Of a DNA stretch of 64,000 bases, positions 17,149-27,700 are shown in pieces. Location: positions 806,001 to 870,000 of the forward strand of contig JAENYZ010000001.1 of the NCBI GenBank assembly GCA_016841525.1, read 5' to 3'. Under the pieces are notes generated by a model that did no database searches, was not told the DNA's origin, and saw only the letters and a program-made list of their open reading frames with translations. Each line of letters starts with the position of its first letter. Position 1 is the first letter of the stretch. This DNA comes from Anaerolineaceae bacterium. Its GTDB lineage: Bacteria > Chloroflexota > Anaerolineae > Anaerolineales > Anaerolineaceae. Made by a program: the position numbers and the translations under genes.

Positions 17149-19487
17149 AAATCGAAAATGAATTCCTCGCTTTAAACTTTTCTGAAAAATTTGCCACCTT
17201 CGAACTTCGGTCAAAAATTTTTCCTGAAACCTGGCTGAAAAGCAGCTTTGAAATACAATGTCATTGTAAAGGTGAGGATACGGAATTAATCGAAGATCTC
17301 TGGTCAATTTCAGAAATTGACCACATTAAAGCAGTCAACACCGGATTTGGAGTCCTTGAAACGGAAAACTTGAGGATTGAGACCGAATCCAAAGATGTGG
17401 AAGTAAACATTCGTGTCAGTCTTGAAAAGAACCAGGGCATAGCTTTTTTCCAACTCGAGATGATTAATCACAGCAGTCAGCCAATTTTTATAGATCAGCT
17501 CACTCCTCTTAAAATCAAAGAAGGCAGTCTGAGCCTTGGAAAATCAAGAAACCCGGCCTTGTCCTTCTACAGCAACGGCTGGCAGTCCTGGTCAAACACA
17601 GGGACATTCCGCCAGGGGGATAAACAGCACACAACAATGATTGGCAAATTCCAAAACCCACAAATCATCAATCCGGATACGCCCCGTCACAAGGATGGGG
17701 ACCATTTCTCGGGAGACATGTTTGGTGTTTTGTGTGAAAAGACTCAGAAAATTGGTCTCCTTGCTGGCTTTATCTCCCAAAGAATGCATTTTGGCAGCCT
17801 CGAAACCAAATTATCACCAACGCCAAGCTTGAGAATATGGGCAAACGGCGATCACACCCGCCTGGACCCCGGCGAGAGAATACGGACGGATTGGGCTTGC
17901 CTGAGTTTTGTAGATCTCAATGACCATCAACCTTTAGAGACTTATCTAAACACCGTTGCTAAAGCACATAAAATTCAATCCGAAATTTCCGTCCCGGTCG
18001 GATGGTGTTCCTGGTACCATTTTTACCAAAATATCACACAGGAAGACATTGAAGCGAACTTAACATCTGTGCTTGCCCTGAAAGATGATGTTCCCTTACC
18101 TTTATTGCAAATCGACGACGGTTTTGAAACCTATCCCGGGGATTGGTTTGACTTTGTCCCTGGATTTCCTGAGGGGGTTAAGCCCTTAGCAACACAAACA
18201 TCAAAAGCAGACCTGATCCCGGGGCTCTGGTTGGCACCCTTCATCGTTCATCCAAAAGCAAAACTGGTAAAAGAACATCCCGAATGGCTGCTCCGCGATG
18301 AAAATGGGAAACTGGTATCTGCAGGTTTTGTGTGGAACACCTTCACCTATGCCCTGGACTTAACTCATCCTGCAGCCCTAGATTACGCTTGTGAAGTCAT
18401 CAGGATAGCCGTTAAAAAATGGGGATTTGAGTATCTGAAACTGGATTTTCTTTATGCGGCAGCGCTCAAGGCTCAATATCAGGACCCTACAAAAACGCGT
18501 GCCCAGGTCTTGCGCTCCGGCTTGGAAGCATTGCGTCATGCTGCTGGGAAAGATACCGTCATGCTGGCATGCGGCTGCCCCCTCGGTTCTGCTTTGGGTT
18601 TATTCGATGCCATGCGCATCGGGGCTGACGTCAGCGGTTACTGGGAACCGCACTTCCCCCTTGTGTCAAAATTACTGAGCAAAGAAGTCAATATGCCCTC
18701 GGCACGGAATGCACTGCAAAATATTCTCACGAGGGCACCCTTGCATCGGCAGTGGTGGGTCAATGATCCGGATTGCCTGCTTGTGCGTCCGGACACCGAA
18801 TTAAGCCTCCCCGAAGTGCAATCCCTGGCGACTGCCATTGGCATGACGGGGGGCTCCTTGCTTGTTTCTGATGATCTGCCCAACTTACCTGAAGATCGAT
18901 TAAGGATTGTCCAGGTGCTTTTACCGGTGATCGATCAGCAAGCTCAAATATGTGATCTTTTTGAAAGCCATACACCAGGCTTAATTCGCCTTGATCTCAA
19001 AAATGCTTTGGGACTCTGGCATTTACTGGCAGCCTTCAACTGGAAGGATCATCCTGCTGACCTTGCGTTTTCACCGCAGAAATTTAATCTCCCTTTGGAA
19101 CCAATTTACTGGTATCGGGAGTTTTGGAGCGGAGAAATTGGTAAAATGGCAATGACCTTACCAATTATTTTTGAAGATGTGCCAGCGCACGGCGTACGGG
19201 TGATTGCAGCCAGGAAATACCAGCCAGAGCTGCCTACCTATCTGGGAAGTGATATTCACCTATCTCAGGGTTTGGAAATCGGTGAATGGAAGGTTAATGG
19301 AAACCAAATATCGCTTCGTATTGATGTCGGTCGAAGCGCGGATGGCCGCATCAGCATTTGTTTACCATGGGAAGCTTCAGAAGCACGGCTTGATCAGCGC
19401 TCCTGCCCTATCCAAAGCAAAGGACAGGGGATCTATAATATCGACCTGCGAGATGCAGACGGCAAATGGCTGTCGATCATTGGGTAA
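17145..19487 (+). CDS. Alpha-galactosidase, glycoside hydrolase family 36
   Basis: A 780-residue retaining glycosidase for terminal alpha-galactosides. The N-terminal beta-supersandwich holds SFYSNGWQSWS. The (beta/alpha)8 barrel holds GWCSWYHFYQNIT, LLQIDDGFE, GLWLAPFIV and EYLKLDFLY (nucleophile, about D434), then RIGADVSGYW (acid/base, about D495). The C-terminal beta domain is complete. There is no signal peptide, so it is likely cytoplasmic and acts on imported oligosaccharides, although no sugar transporter is adjacent. It is coupled to tsaC by ATGA, with GAGGAC as ribosome site. Confidence 0.9.
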   Translation: MKIENEFLALNFSEKFATFELRSKIFPETWLKSSFEIQCHCKGEDTELIEDLWSISEIDHIKAVNTGFGVLETENLRIETESKDVEVNIRVSLEKNQGIAFFQLEMINHSSQPIFIDQLTPLKIKEGSLSLGKSRNPALSFYSNGWQSWSNTGTFRQGDKQHTTMIGKFQNPQIINPDTPRHKDGDHFSGDMFGVLCEKTQKIGLLAGFISQRMHFGSLETKLSPTPSLRIWANGDHTRLDPGERIRTDWACLSFVDLNDHQPLETYLNTVAKAHKIQSEISVPVGWCSWYHFYQNITQEDIEANLTSVLALKDDVPLPLLQIDDGFETYPGDWFDFVPGFPEGVKPLATQTSKADLIPGLWLAPFIVHPKAKLVKEHPEWLLRDENGKLVSAGFVWNTFTYALDLTHPAALDYACEVIRIAVKKWGFEYLKLDFLYAAALKAQYQDPTKTRAQVLRSGLEALRHAAGKDTVMLACGCPLGSALGLFDAMRIGADVSGYWEPHFPLVSKLLSKEVNMPSARNALQNILTRAPLHRQWWVNDPDCLLVRPDTELSLPEVQSLATAIGMTGGSLLVSDDLPNLPEDRLRIVQVLLPVIDQQAQICDLFESHTPGLIRLDLKNALGLWHLLAAFNWKDHPADLAFSPQKFNLPLEPIYWYREFWSGEIGKMAMTLPIIFEDVPAHGVRVIAARKYQPELPTYLGSDIHLSQGLEIGEWKVNGNQISLRIDVGRSADGRISICLPWEASEARLDQRSCPIQSKGQGIYNIDLRDADGKWLSIIG

Positions 19488-19512
19488 ATTTTTACAAACA
19501 AGATTTAGAATT

Positions 19513-19676
19513 CTTCTTCCTCTCCCTCGGCGAGGGAGAGGATTGTTGTGAGGGTGGGATATGCGTTAAATTCTAGAAATATCGATTTCAATCTGAGTAT
19601 TCAAACTTCTGTAGAAACCCTCACCCTGCCCTCCCCCTTTAGCAAGGTTGTATAGACCGGGGAGAGGGTTTTTTAC
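19513..19676. repeat. GC-rich palindromic intergenic element (REP/BIME-like)
   Basis: Lies between convergent genes. The left part is a perfect 11-base hairpin, TCCTCTCCCTC (19518-19528) with GAGGGAGAGGA (19532-19542). GTGAGGGT (19548-19555) can pair with ACCCTCAC (19617-19624). The right part (19628-19671) holds an imperfect CCCTCCCC / GGGGAGAGGG pair followed by TTTTTT, so it may also terminate transcription. A related unit is at 36645-36685. Confidence 0.6.
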
Positions 19677-19716
19677 ATTTCGGGCGAGCTAATTTTCCAT
19701 ATCTCAATTGTTGGTT

Positions 19717-20685
19717 CTATCCTTCACCTTTGGATGTGTCGATTACTTCAGGTTTTCCAGCCTTCTTTTCTCTTCGACGTTTCAAGAAGAAGCGAATGAG
19801 GAAATAGGCTGCAATGCCTAATGGGATTAAGAAAGGCAGACAATAAATCCCTAACCATATTGCACCGTCAGCAATACTCTGAGCTGTTCTTATCAGCTGT
19901 TCCACCGCACGTTTGGCAGTCCCTTTGGGTTCCCAACCTGCAATTTCAATCGGCTGAAGGGATTGCTTCGCAACAATTTCAATGGTAATGGCAGATAATG
20001 CCGCAGATTCTTCAAGGTACTTCATGCGCCCTTTGACGAGTTCGATTTCACCCCGATAGTAGACCAACTCATCAAAGACGTTCAACACATCCTCAGGATC
20101 TCTTGCATCTTCCATTAATTCAACCAGGGCTTCCTCTGCCGCCTCAAGGTTCCGAAGCCGGGAAGTCAGATCCGTATACTCGGATGTCACATCCTGACCT
20201 GAAACATTTTCAGAGATCACATCTTCTTTAGGATCAGGCGTCATCGCTTTAATTGCATCCATGATCGAGTCAAGATCCCCTGCGGGCACCCGAATGGTCA
20301 CACTTGCACGGGGCACTCGCCCCGAGTCCGTATAGGTTTGGTATAAATTCGAGCTCACCACAAATCCGCCGGCATCTTCTGCTATCTGGATGACTTCCTT
20401 CATTACATCTTCAGGTTGTTCAACCGCAATTTCCAGGTGGGCATTATAGATCACCATTCGCTCAATTGCGCTCGCTGTGCCGCCTGAACCGCCATCAAAG
20501 CCCTGCTCCTCTGCATATTCCTGTTCCATTGCAGGTGCTTCAGGTGCATAATTTTCGACCGACTCAAAATCTTTTCTTGCCGAGTCATCTGTTATTGACT
20601 CAGAAGCACTTTGGCCAGCGCAGGCACTGACGACCAGGCTAATCAGTATCATAAACAAAATAGACAGTCTTTTCTTCGTTTTCAT
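19717..20685 (-). CDS. DUF4349 lipoprotein
   Basis: A 322-residue surface protein. The lipoprotein signal has lipobox VVSAC (Cys 22). After an acidic linker, the DUF4349 domain (about residues 75-250) begins RMVIYNAHLEIAVEQPEDVM and contains VTIRVPAGDLDSIMDAI, then a coiled-coil stretch around 165-235 (TDLTSRLRNLEAAEEALVEL). A transmembrane segment near 275-300 is followed by a Lys/Arg-rich cytoplasmic tail. Both ends are thus at the membrane. Function unknown. AAGGAG six bases before the ATG is a strong ribosome site. Confidence 0.85.
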   Translation of the reverse strand: MKTKKRLSILFMILISLVVSACAGQSASESITDDSARKDFESVENYAPEAPAMEQEYAEEQGFDGGSGGTASAIERMVIYNAHLEIAVEQPEDVMKEVIQIAEDAGGFVVSSNLYQTYTDSGRVPRASVTIRVPAGDLDSIMDAIKAMTPDPKEDVISENVSGQDVTSEYTDLTSRLRNLEAAEEALVELMEDARDPEDVLNVFDELVYYRGEIELVKGRMKYLEESAALSAITIEIVAKQSLQPIEIAGWEPKGTAKRAVEQLIRTAQSIADGAIWLGIYCLPFLIPLGIAAYFLIRFFLKRRREKKAGKPEVIDTSKGEG

Positions 20686-20750
20686 TTCATTCTCCTTGTC
20701 TCTTTAATTCACTCATCTATTGTATATGGATTAGACGATAAAAGTAAAGA

Positions 20751-20783
20751 AAAAGTTCCTTTGATTACTTCAAAGGAACTTTT
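20751..20783. terminator. Intrinsic terminator, symmetric
   Basis: AAAAGTTCCTTTGA (20751-20764) and TCAAAGGAACTTTT (20770-20783) form a perfect 14-base inverted repeat with A and T ends. It lies just after the metallophosphoesterase stop (minus strand). Confidence 0.85.
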
Positions 20784-20806
20784 ATGATTTATAACAAGCT
20801 GACGGA

Positions 20807-21538
20807 TTACCAGCCCTGGCTTAAACGCTTCGCATGCCTTGCTGGCAGCCCAGCAGCATATATCCTGTTCTGTACCTGCTCGATATCATATGGTATTCGG
20901 TGATAAAACCAATTTTCACCATCATCATCGTAAATTAAATAAGACGCCCTGGGATCATGGTCACGGGGCTGCCCGACGGAGCCAGGGTTGAGGATGCTCT
21001 TGTGGTTCAAAACCAGCGGTTCATTGATATCCAGTGCAAACAATCTTGTAGAATTGAGCTCACCCGTTTCCTGGACATAAACACAGGGAATGTGGGTATG
21101 CCCCACCAGGCAAACTGGCGTATCAAAGGCGTCCATATTTTCCTGTGCTGTACGTACATCCATCACGTATTCCCATACCGGGCTGTTGGGACTGCCGTGA
21201 ACCAGCGTGACATTTTTAAGAACGATCGTCTTTTCTAAATTTCGCAGCCAATCTTCACTTTCTGGGCTGATTTCGGTCTGCAGCCATTGGAGTGAAGCAC
21301 GCGCTTCATAATTAAATGAATTGATCGTAATTTCGCCAAGGATGGCAGCGTCATGATTACCTTTCACATATACCAGGCCCGGTAATCCTTTTATCAGGTT
21401 GATGCATTCATTTGGGTCAGGACCGTAACCAACCGTATCTCCCAAGCACCATACGCGATCAAAAGGCGCCGCATCTTCAAGCACTGTTTGCAGCGCTGTC
21501 AGGTTCGCATGGACGTCGGAGATTATCAGTGTTCTCAT
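20807..21538 (-). CDS. Calcineurin-like metallophosphoesterase (YfcE/MJ0936-like)
   Basis: A 243-residue dimetal phosphoesterase. The ligand motifs in order are SDVHANLTAL (D-x-H), CLGDTVGYG (GD), VKGNHDAA (GNHD), LVHGSP and LVGHTHIP (GHTH), followed by LNPGSVGQPRD. Relatives hydrolyse phosphodiesters, sometimes cyclic nucleotides; the substrate is not inferable. The gene follows the DUF3048 lipoprotein gene by three bases and has no clear ribosome site of its own, so coupled translation is likely. Confidence 0.9.
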   Translation of the reverse strand: MRTLIISDVHANLTALQTVLEDAAPFDRVWCLGDTVGYGPDPNECINLIKGLPGLVYVKGNHDAAILGEITINSFNYEARASLQWLQTEISPESEDWLRNLEKTIVLKNVTLVHGSPNSPVWEYVMDVRTAQENMDAFDTPVCLVGHTHIPCVYVQETGELNSTRLFALDINEPLVLNHKSILNPGSVGQPRDHDPRASYLIYDDDGENWFYHRIPYDIEQVQNRIYAAGLPARHAKRLSQGW

Positions 21539-21541
21539 TTT

Positions 21542-22753
21542 TTATGGCAGATCAAACCTGAAGGTCCACTCGCCATCGTCTTCTTCCACCTCTGATTGTA
21601 ATCCAAATATTGCCATCCAGGTGTTTCCCGGTTTAAGAGGGAAGATTTCACCATTTTGATCATAAAATTGAATTGGACTATTATTTTTAGGTGCTGCCCA
21701 GGTTAATTCATAAGCCTGACCATCGCGAAAGACGACCGCGCGCTGTCCTGACTGGTTATCCCAGAGGGAAATATCATGCATCGATTCGGCATATTCGGTG
21801 TAATAAGCAAAAAGCACAATAACATTTGAAAAAGCCAGCTGTTCATCGTTGATCCTATCCACCAGCGGTATCATTTCCAGCGATCCATAACTTGTTTCTT
21901 CAATCCAGCGTAAGTATTTACCGCTTGCTTCATCAAAACGCCATTCGCCACGATTTGTTGGGGCATATAAAATATTTGCTAATTCCCCTGGCTCTCCACC
22001 TTCAGGAACTGCAATATCAAATGCCATCCCATCCAGGTCATATCTGCGATTATCGACACCACGATTCGTCGTAAATTTTGTCATTTCTTCAGAATCTGCA
22101 AAGACGCTGATCACCGATTGCCTACCGTCATCACAAATTGCCGGGCAAGCTTCACGACCGTCCACAACACGGTTATCCAATGTGTCATAGATGAGTTCTC
22201 GAATCGGTTTATAAGCACTGACCATGCCAAGAATACCTTGATAGAGGCTCACAATTTGCGGGTCAACCAGCCTGCCAGATCGAATAGGGCCAATTTGCTC
22301 TGCGTTCTCTCCGTAAAAAAGGCCAATGAAACGGTTGCCGCCGTAGCCAATATAGTATTCAAAAACAATATCAGCAAAGGAAAGTCCCGCATGCGGACGC
22401 CCTGATGTTGGATGGTTGGCAACCTTAACCAAGACTGGCCGTCGATTAAGCAATTCTGGATCGGATACAACCAGCCCTGTCAGTGGGTTGACATTTTCCG
22501 GGAAGTCAGATGGACCAACTTGTCCAACCGTTGGTATTGGTGTTGGCTCTGCAGTTGCTGTTTGTGTTGCTTCCGGTGCAGTTGTTATTTCTGATTCGGG
22601 TGTGTCAGAAGGTTCGGGCATTGCCATCTTCGTTTGAGCAGCATAAGTGCTCGCCTGTTCAAATTGCGAGAGGCCTGTCGGCTGACAGGCGCTGACCAAT
22701 AATGCAACCAAAATTAATAATAACCAGGCTGGTTTCATCGTCTTTGTTTTCAT
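21542..22753 (-). CDS. DUF3048 (YerB-type) lipoprotein
   Basis: A 403-residue exported lipoprotein with lipobox LVSAC and a Ser/Thr/Pro-rich linker to about residue 80. The DUF3048 domain begins VNPLTGLVVSDPELLNRRP and contains GLSFADIVFEYY and GPIRSGRLVD, with a C-terminal DUF3048_C part (NVIVLFAYY). B. subtilis YerB is the best-known relative; its activity is not established. I start at ATG 22753 because GAGGTG is six bases upstream. Four codons earlier a GTG is possible. Co-transcribed with the metallophosphoesterase. Confidence 0.87.
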   Translation of the reverse strand: MKTKTMKPAWLLLILVALLVSACQPTGLSQFEQASTYAAQTKMAMPEPSDTPESEITTAPEATQTATAEPTPIPTVGQVGPSDFPENVNPLTGLVVSDPELLNRRPVLVKVANHPTSGRPHAGLSFADIVFEYYIGYGGNRFIGLFYGENAEQIGPIRSGRLVDPQIVSLYQGILGMVSAYKPIRELIYDTLDNRVVDGREACPAICDDGRQSVISVFADSEEMTKFTTNRGVDNRRYDLDGMAFDIAVPEGGEPGELANILYAPTNRGEWRFDEASGKYLRWIEETSYGSLEMIPLVDRINDEQLAFSNVIVLFAYYTEYAESMHDISLWDNQSGQRAVVFRDGQAYELTWAAPKNNSPIQFYDQNGEIFPLKPGNTWMAIFGLQSEVEEDDGEWTFRFDLP

Positions 22754-22845
22754 GTGCTTCACCTCTTCAGTTTAATGTGCTGCGTTTTTCCCTGAGCATA
22801 GTGTAAGTAATCTAATACAGCAATAATTGATCTTTAATTTCAACT

Positions 22846-24717
22846 TCAAGGTCTAATTGTATCAATAATTTCCGCGACCATGTCATATCGATTAAATGCC
22901 GGCATAAAATAAACACCTTGAAAATCGGTTTTTAAATCCTGGATCAATTCTATTGCAATGCGTGCACCTTCCGATGCAGATTCTTCTCCTGAGCTGGACA
23001 TCCGCTGTTGAATTTCATCAGGGATAGAAATGCCAGGAACCTCGTTGTGCAAGAACCGCGCATGTCGATCTGTCACCAGGGGCAAAATACCGACCAATAT
23101 AGGGACGTTTAAAGGACCGTATAAGTTCCGGTATATCTCAATGAATTTTCTCGCACGTTGAAGATCAAAGACGGGTTGAGTCAGGAAAAAATCCGCACCT
23201 GAATTTAATTTTTTACGCAAGACATGAATTTCCCGTTCCGGTTTGTTAGGACAAAGGTTCAGCGCCGCACCAACAAAGAAATTTGTTGGCTGCCCAATTT
23301 GACCGCCAGAATGATCAACACCGGAATTAAAACCTTCCTTAATCAACCGGATTAAACCCGTCGGCACCAAATCATAAGAATCGCTTGCATCCGGGTAATC
23401 TCCAATTGCAGTCGGGTCACCCATGACCACGAAAACATTATGGATGTTCATCGCATGTGCAGCCAGCAAGTCCCCCTGCACCCGCAGCAAATTTCGTCCG
23501 CGTGTGGGAAAGTGCAATGTTGTCTCAATTTTATACTGTGATTGAATCAGGTGGCACACCGCCCAGGGGCTCATTCGCATGCGCGCCATCGGGCTGTCTG
23601 CAACATCAATCACATCTGCCCCGGCATCTGCAAGCAGAGAAGCACCCGCAAGCCGTTTATGGATTGAAAGCCCCCGCGGTGGGTCCATCTCAACGGCAAT
23701 CACAAATTTTCCTTCTTCCAGTTTTTGTGCCAGTTTTGATTTTTCCCCGGCAGGACCCAGCTCAATTTCTGCCTTCATTTCTGATTCAACTTCTACGGGA
23801 ACCAAAGAATCCCTGGACGTCTTCTGGATCGTTTCTGAGATCACTTTAACGTGCGCAGGCGTTGTACCGCAGCAGCCCCCAATCACAGACGCACCTGAAC
23901 GCCAAAAGGATAGTGCATAATCATGAAAATATTCTGGGCCAGCCGGGTACATTATGCGCCCACCGCTTTTTTCAGGAAAACCAGCATTAGGCATCACAGA
24001 AAATTTTCCATCCGGAATTACCTGGACCATTTGCTGTAAAATGTACAATAATTGCGATGGTCCGCCAGAGCAGTTTACGCCGATCACATCCACATTTAAA
24101 TCATTGATTTTTGTGGCAACTTCCTGCGGCGTATCTCCGAGCAGCGTTCGCCGGTCTCGGGTGAATGTCATTGAGGCAATGATTGGTATGTCGGGGTCAA
24201 CCTGGCGCACGGCTTCAACCGCCGCCCGTACGGCATACAGATCCACCATTGTCTCAATCAATATCAGATCAACGCCAGCGTCCACAAGCGCCTGTGCTTG
24301 TTCTTTATACACCTCGCGGGCTTCTTCAACCTGCATCCGTCCAAAAGGCGCCAGTGGGACACCTAAAGGTCCCATATCGCCGGCAATAAATACTTCCTTA
24401 AATGAAGCTGCAACCACTCTTTGTGCCAGGTTCACCGCTGCTGCATTGACCTCATCCACGCGGTCATCCAGGCCGTGCCGTTCTAATTTTGTGCGGTTGG
24501 CACCAAAAGTATTGGTTTTTATGATCTCAGCACCTGCCTGGATGTAATCACGGTGAATCTCAGCAACAACAGCAGGTTCCATAAGATTGAGTTCATCGAA
24601 ACAGGCATCAATTTCAACGCCGCGTTCATGCAGGAGGGTTCCCATAGCCCCGTCCGTTACGATCGGTTTTGTTGCCTGGTTCAAACGGGTTCGAAATTTT
24701 CTTTCTTCTTGTGACAT
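22846..24717 (-). CDS. Bifunctional homocysteine S-methyltransferase / methylenetetrahydrofolate reductase
   Basis: A 623-residue YitJ-like fusion. Residues 1-300 form a homocysteine-binding methyltransferase barrel with zinc cysteines in GVNCSGG and VIGGCCGTTPAH. Residues 330-620 form an MTHFR barrel (FVIAVEMDPPRG, DVIDVADSP, NVFVVMGD, DFFLTQPVFD), which makes 5-methyl-THF. It lies 18 bases after metH, with AGGAAGG as ribosome site, and is under the same SAM riboswitch. The reductase half can supply the methyl donor for MetH. The methyltransferase half may use another methyl donor such as S-methylmethionine, but that is inference. Confidence 0.93.
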   Translation of the reverse strand: MSQEERKFRTRLNQATKPIVTDGAMGTLLHERGVEIDACFDELNLMEPAVVAEIHRDYIQAGAEIIKTNTFGANRTKLERHGLDDRVDEVNAAAVNLAQRVVAASFKEVFIAGDMGPLGVPLAPFGRMQVEEAREVYKEQAQALVDAGVDLILIETMVDLYAVRAAVEAVRQVDPDIPIIASMTFTRDRRTLLGDTPQEVATKINDLNVDVIGVNCSGGPSQLLYILQQMVQVIPDGKFSVMPNAGFPEKSGGRIMYPAGPEYFHDYALSFWRSGASVIGGCCGTTPAHVKVISETIQKTSRDSLVPVEVESEMKAEIELGPAGEKSKLAQKLEEGKFVIAVEMDPPRGLSIHKRLAGASLLADAGADVIDVADSPMARMRMSPWAVCHLIQSQYKIETTLHFPTRGRNLLRVQGDLLAAHAMNIHNVFVVMGDPTAIGDYPDASDSYDLVPTGLIRLIKEGFNSGVDHSGGQIGQPTNFFVGAALNLCPNKPEREIHVLRKKLNSGADFFLTQPVFDLQRARKFIEIYRNLYGPLNVPILVGILPLVTDRHARFLHNEVPGISIPDEIQQRMSSSGEESASEGARIAIELIQDLKTDFQGVYFMPAFNRYDMVAEIIDTIRP

Positions 24718-24735
24718 AATAACCTTCCTAATTCC

Positions 24736-27700
24736 TCATGCCTTCATCAATTGTTCGACCCGGCTTGTACCAATATTAAAATACTTTGCATCAGGGTGAT
24801 GAACAATGATGGCAGCCGTGGATTGCTCCGGTACTAGTTGATAAGCAGATGTCAGGCTCATTCCCAAAGCGGGCTCAACCGGCAATAAATCAAATACCTT
24901 CAAATGATCCTCAAGGTCCGGAATGGCAGGATAACCCCAGGAATAGCGCTTTCCGCGTTCGGGCGCCAGCCCTAATTCCTTGAGAATATGGGCATGCAGA
25001 TAATCTGCTGTCGCCTCCGCCATTTGTACTGCCAAACCATGAAGGTAATACGCCTCCGCGAATTCTCCCCGATCCTGCAATTCCTCAAAGCGCTCCGTTG
25101 GATTATGCCCAACAGTGACCACCTGGAAGGCAACAACATCCATTCTTCCAGATTTTTTCGATGCAAAATAATCTGCCAGGCAAAGACCCTGACCGCCTTC
25201 TTGTCTCGGAAAATCGAATTTCTGCAAGACCTTCAATTTGCCATTTTCTAAGGTCTGGGGGTCGTACACAAGCAGTGAATCCTCTTCCGCCTGGCAGGGC
25301 CAATACCCATACACGCCCTGAGGCTGCAGCCAGGCTTCTTTTTCAGCTTCTTTACGCATTCGTAAAAGACGAGCATCAAACTCAGCCTTTAATTTTTCCC
25401 ATTCCTCACCATGCGTGTTTTTTGCACCCCATGACAGGCGGTACAGCTCGTTGATTGAAAGGTGCTCTGCAACCATTTCAATGGGCATGTTTTTGACGAC
25501 CTTCGGTCCCCAATAAGGTGCAATCGGCAGGTCCTCAAGTTCTTTGACCTGGTCTGCAGCTCGCCGCCGAGCACCCGCCTGTGGATTTGACAATTCCCGC
25601 CCCAGTTCATAATCTGCAGCTTTATGTGTTTCCTGGATCAGTGTCTCCTTCTTACCAGGGTTCATCAGGGCATCCATCGTTGAAAGACCTTCAAATGCGT
25701 CCTTACAATAAAAGACGCCTGGCTCATAATAATGCCCTGCTTCTGTTAGCAGGATGCGTTTGCCAAATCGCGGGTTAATCGCTGCGCCGCCAATCAAAAC
25801 AGGGAAGGAAAGCCCACGCCGATCGAGCTCGTTGATGATCAAAGGCATTTGCCTGCTTGTGCTGACGAGAAGTGCACTCAATCCGATGGCATCTGCCTTC
25901 TCTTCTACAGCTCGTGAGATGATTGTCTCAGCCGGCACTTGTTTTCCAAGGTCAACCACCTCGTAGCCATTATTAGAAAGGATCGTTTTAACCAGGTTTT
26001 TTCCAATATCATGAACATCCCCATAAACCGTTGCCAGCACCAGTTTGCCTTTGGTGCTGCCCTCTTTTTTCTCGAGGTAGTTCTCCAGGTAATTTACCGC
26101 AACCTTCATTACTTCTGCACTTTGCAGCACAAAGGGCAGTATCAGCTCACCTGCCCCAAATTTATCACCAACATCCTTCATCGCTGGTAGTAGGACATTG
26201 TTCAAAACATCAACGGCTGCTTCTGATCTTGGCTTGTCCTGCGCAGATTCTAGAAGGATATCAATATCCGCTTCAACATCAGCTTTATGGCGGTGCAATA
26301 TCCGCCAGTGAAGCCTTTCTGCAGGGGGCATTTCATCAAGCACATCCTGACCCGTACCTGAGCCCTCCGCGTCGTCTTCAACATTTTCAAAGTACGCAAT
26401 TAATTTAGAAAGGGCATCAGGATCACGGTTGAGGATCAGGTCTTCCGCCAACTTTCGCTCATTTTCAGGGATTTCAGCGTAGGGTTTAATATGAGCTGCG
26501 TTGACAATCGCCATATCCAAACCGGCTTCCACGGCATGATGCAGCATGACGCTGTTGAGAACTGCCCTGGCAGGTCTGGATAAACCAAAGGAGACATTGC
26601 TCACGCCCAGTGAGGTCAGTACCCCCGGCAGCTCCGCCTTGATCCGCCGGATACCTTCCAGAGTTTGCAAGGCTGAATCGCACAAATCAGGATCACCCGT
26701 TGCCAGCGTGAACGTCAGCGCGTCATAAACCAGGTCTTCTGGAGCTAAACCGTTATCTTCTACAGCCAGGTTATAGATTCTTTGGGCAACAGCCAGCTTA
26801 TCAGATGCTGTTTTTGCCATCCCGTTCTCATCAATGGTCAAAACAATCACTGCAGCATTAAATGCCTTTGCCAATGAAAAGATCTGACCAGCTTTTTCGG
26901 GTCCGGACTCAAGATGGGTGGAATTGACCAGGCTGCGTCCCGGGTTAGCCTTTAACGCGGCTTCAATTACCTCAACTTCAGTTGTATCGATCACCAAAGG
27001 CACAGGAACCGCGTTGGCAAGTTTCTTGACCAACTTGGACATCAATGCCACTTCGTTATCACGTTCTGTCAAAGCCACGCAAATATCCAAACCGTGTGCG
27101 CTGCTTTCCACCTGGGAGCGCGCCATCTCGATGATCGAGTCATAATCTTCAGCCATGATCAAACGTTTGAACCGACGAGATCCCTGGGTATTTAACCGCT
27201 CACCAATCAAGAAAGGCGGCGGCGTTTGAGTCATGGTGACTGCTTGCACAGGGGAAGCCAATACGGGTTCTGTTACAGGAGCCTTTGGCAAAGAGCGGTT
27301 ACGATTCAAACCTTCATTGATCAATTGAATATGATCTTCACGGGTGCCGCAGCAGCCGCCCACCACGCGAACGCCGTAGTCATTGACAAATTCAAGCATT
27401 AATTCAGAAAAGGGTTCCGGTTTCATCGGGTAAACGGCTTCACCATCAACATTCAGAGGCAAACCAGCATTTGGAATACAAGAAACGGGCAGGTTTGCAT
27501 TCTCCGTCAAAAACCGAATGGGTTCACGCATGTAATCCGGTCCGGTTGAACAATTCAACCCGATCACATCAATGCCCATGCCCTCTAAAATTGCAAGAGC
27601 AGCAGCGATGTCCGTTCCCAGAAGCATACGCCCGGTCGTATCCAGGGTAACCTGCGCCTGGATGGGTAAAACTTCCCCGGTTTCTTCAAAAGCAGCATGG

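Noticed and set aside
23954-24547. 197-codon plus-strand frame inside the methyltransferase/MTHFR gene
   Set aside because: It is antisense to a gene with clear motifs, has biased low-complexity Ser/Ala/Thr composition, and lacks a ribosome site.
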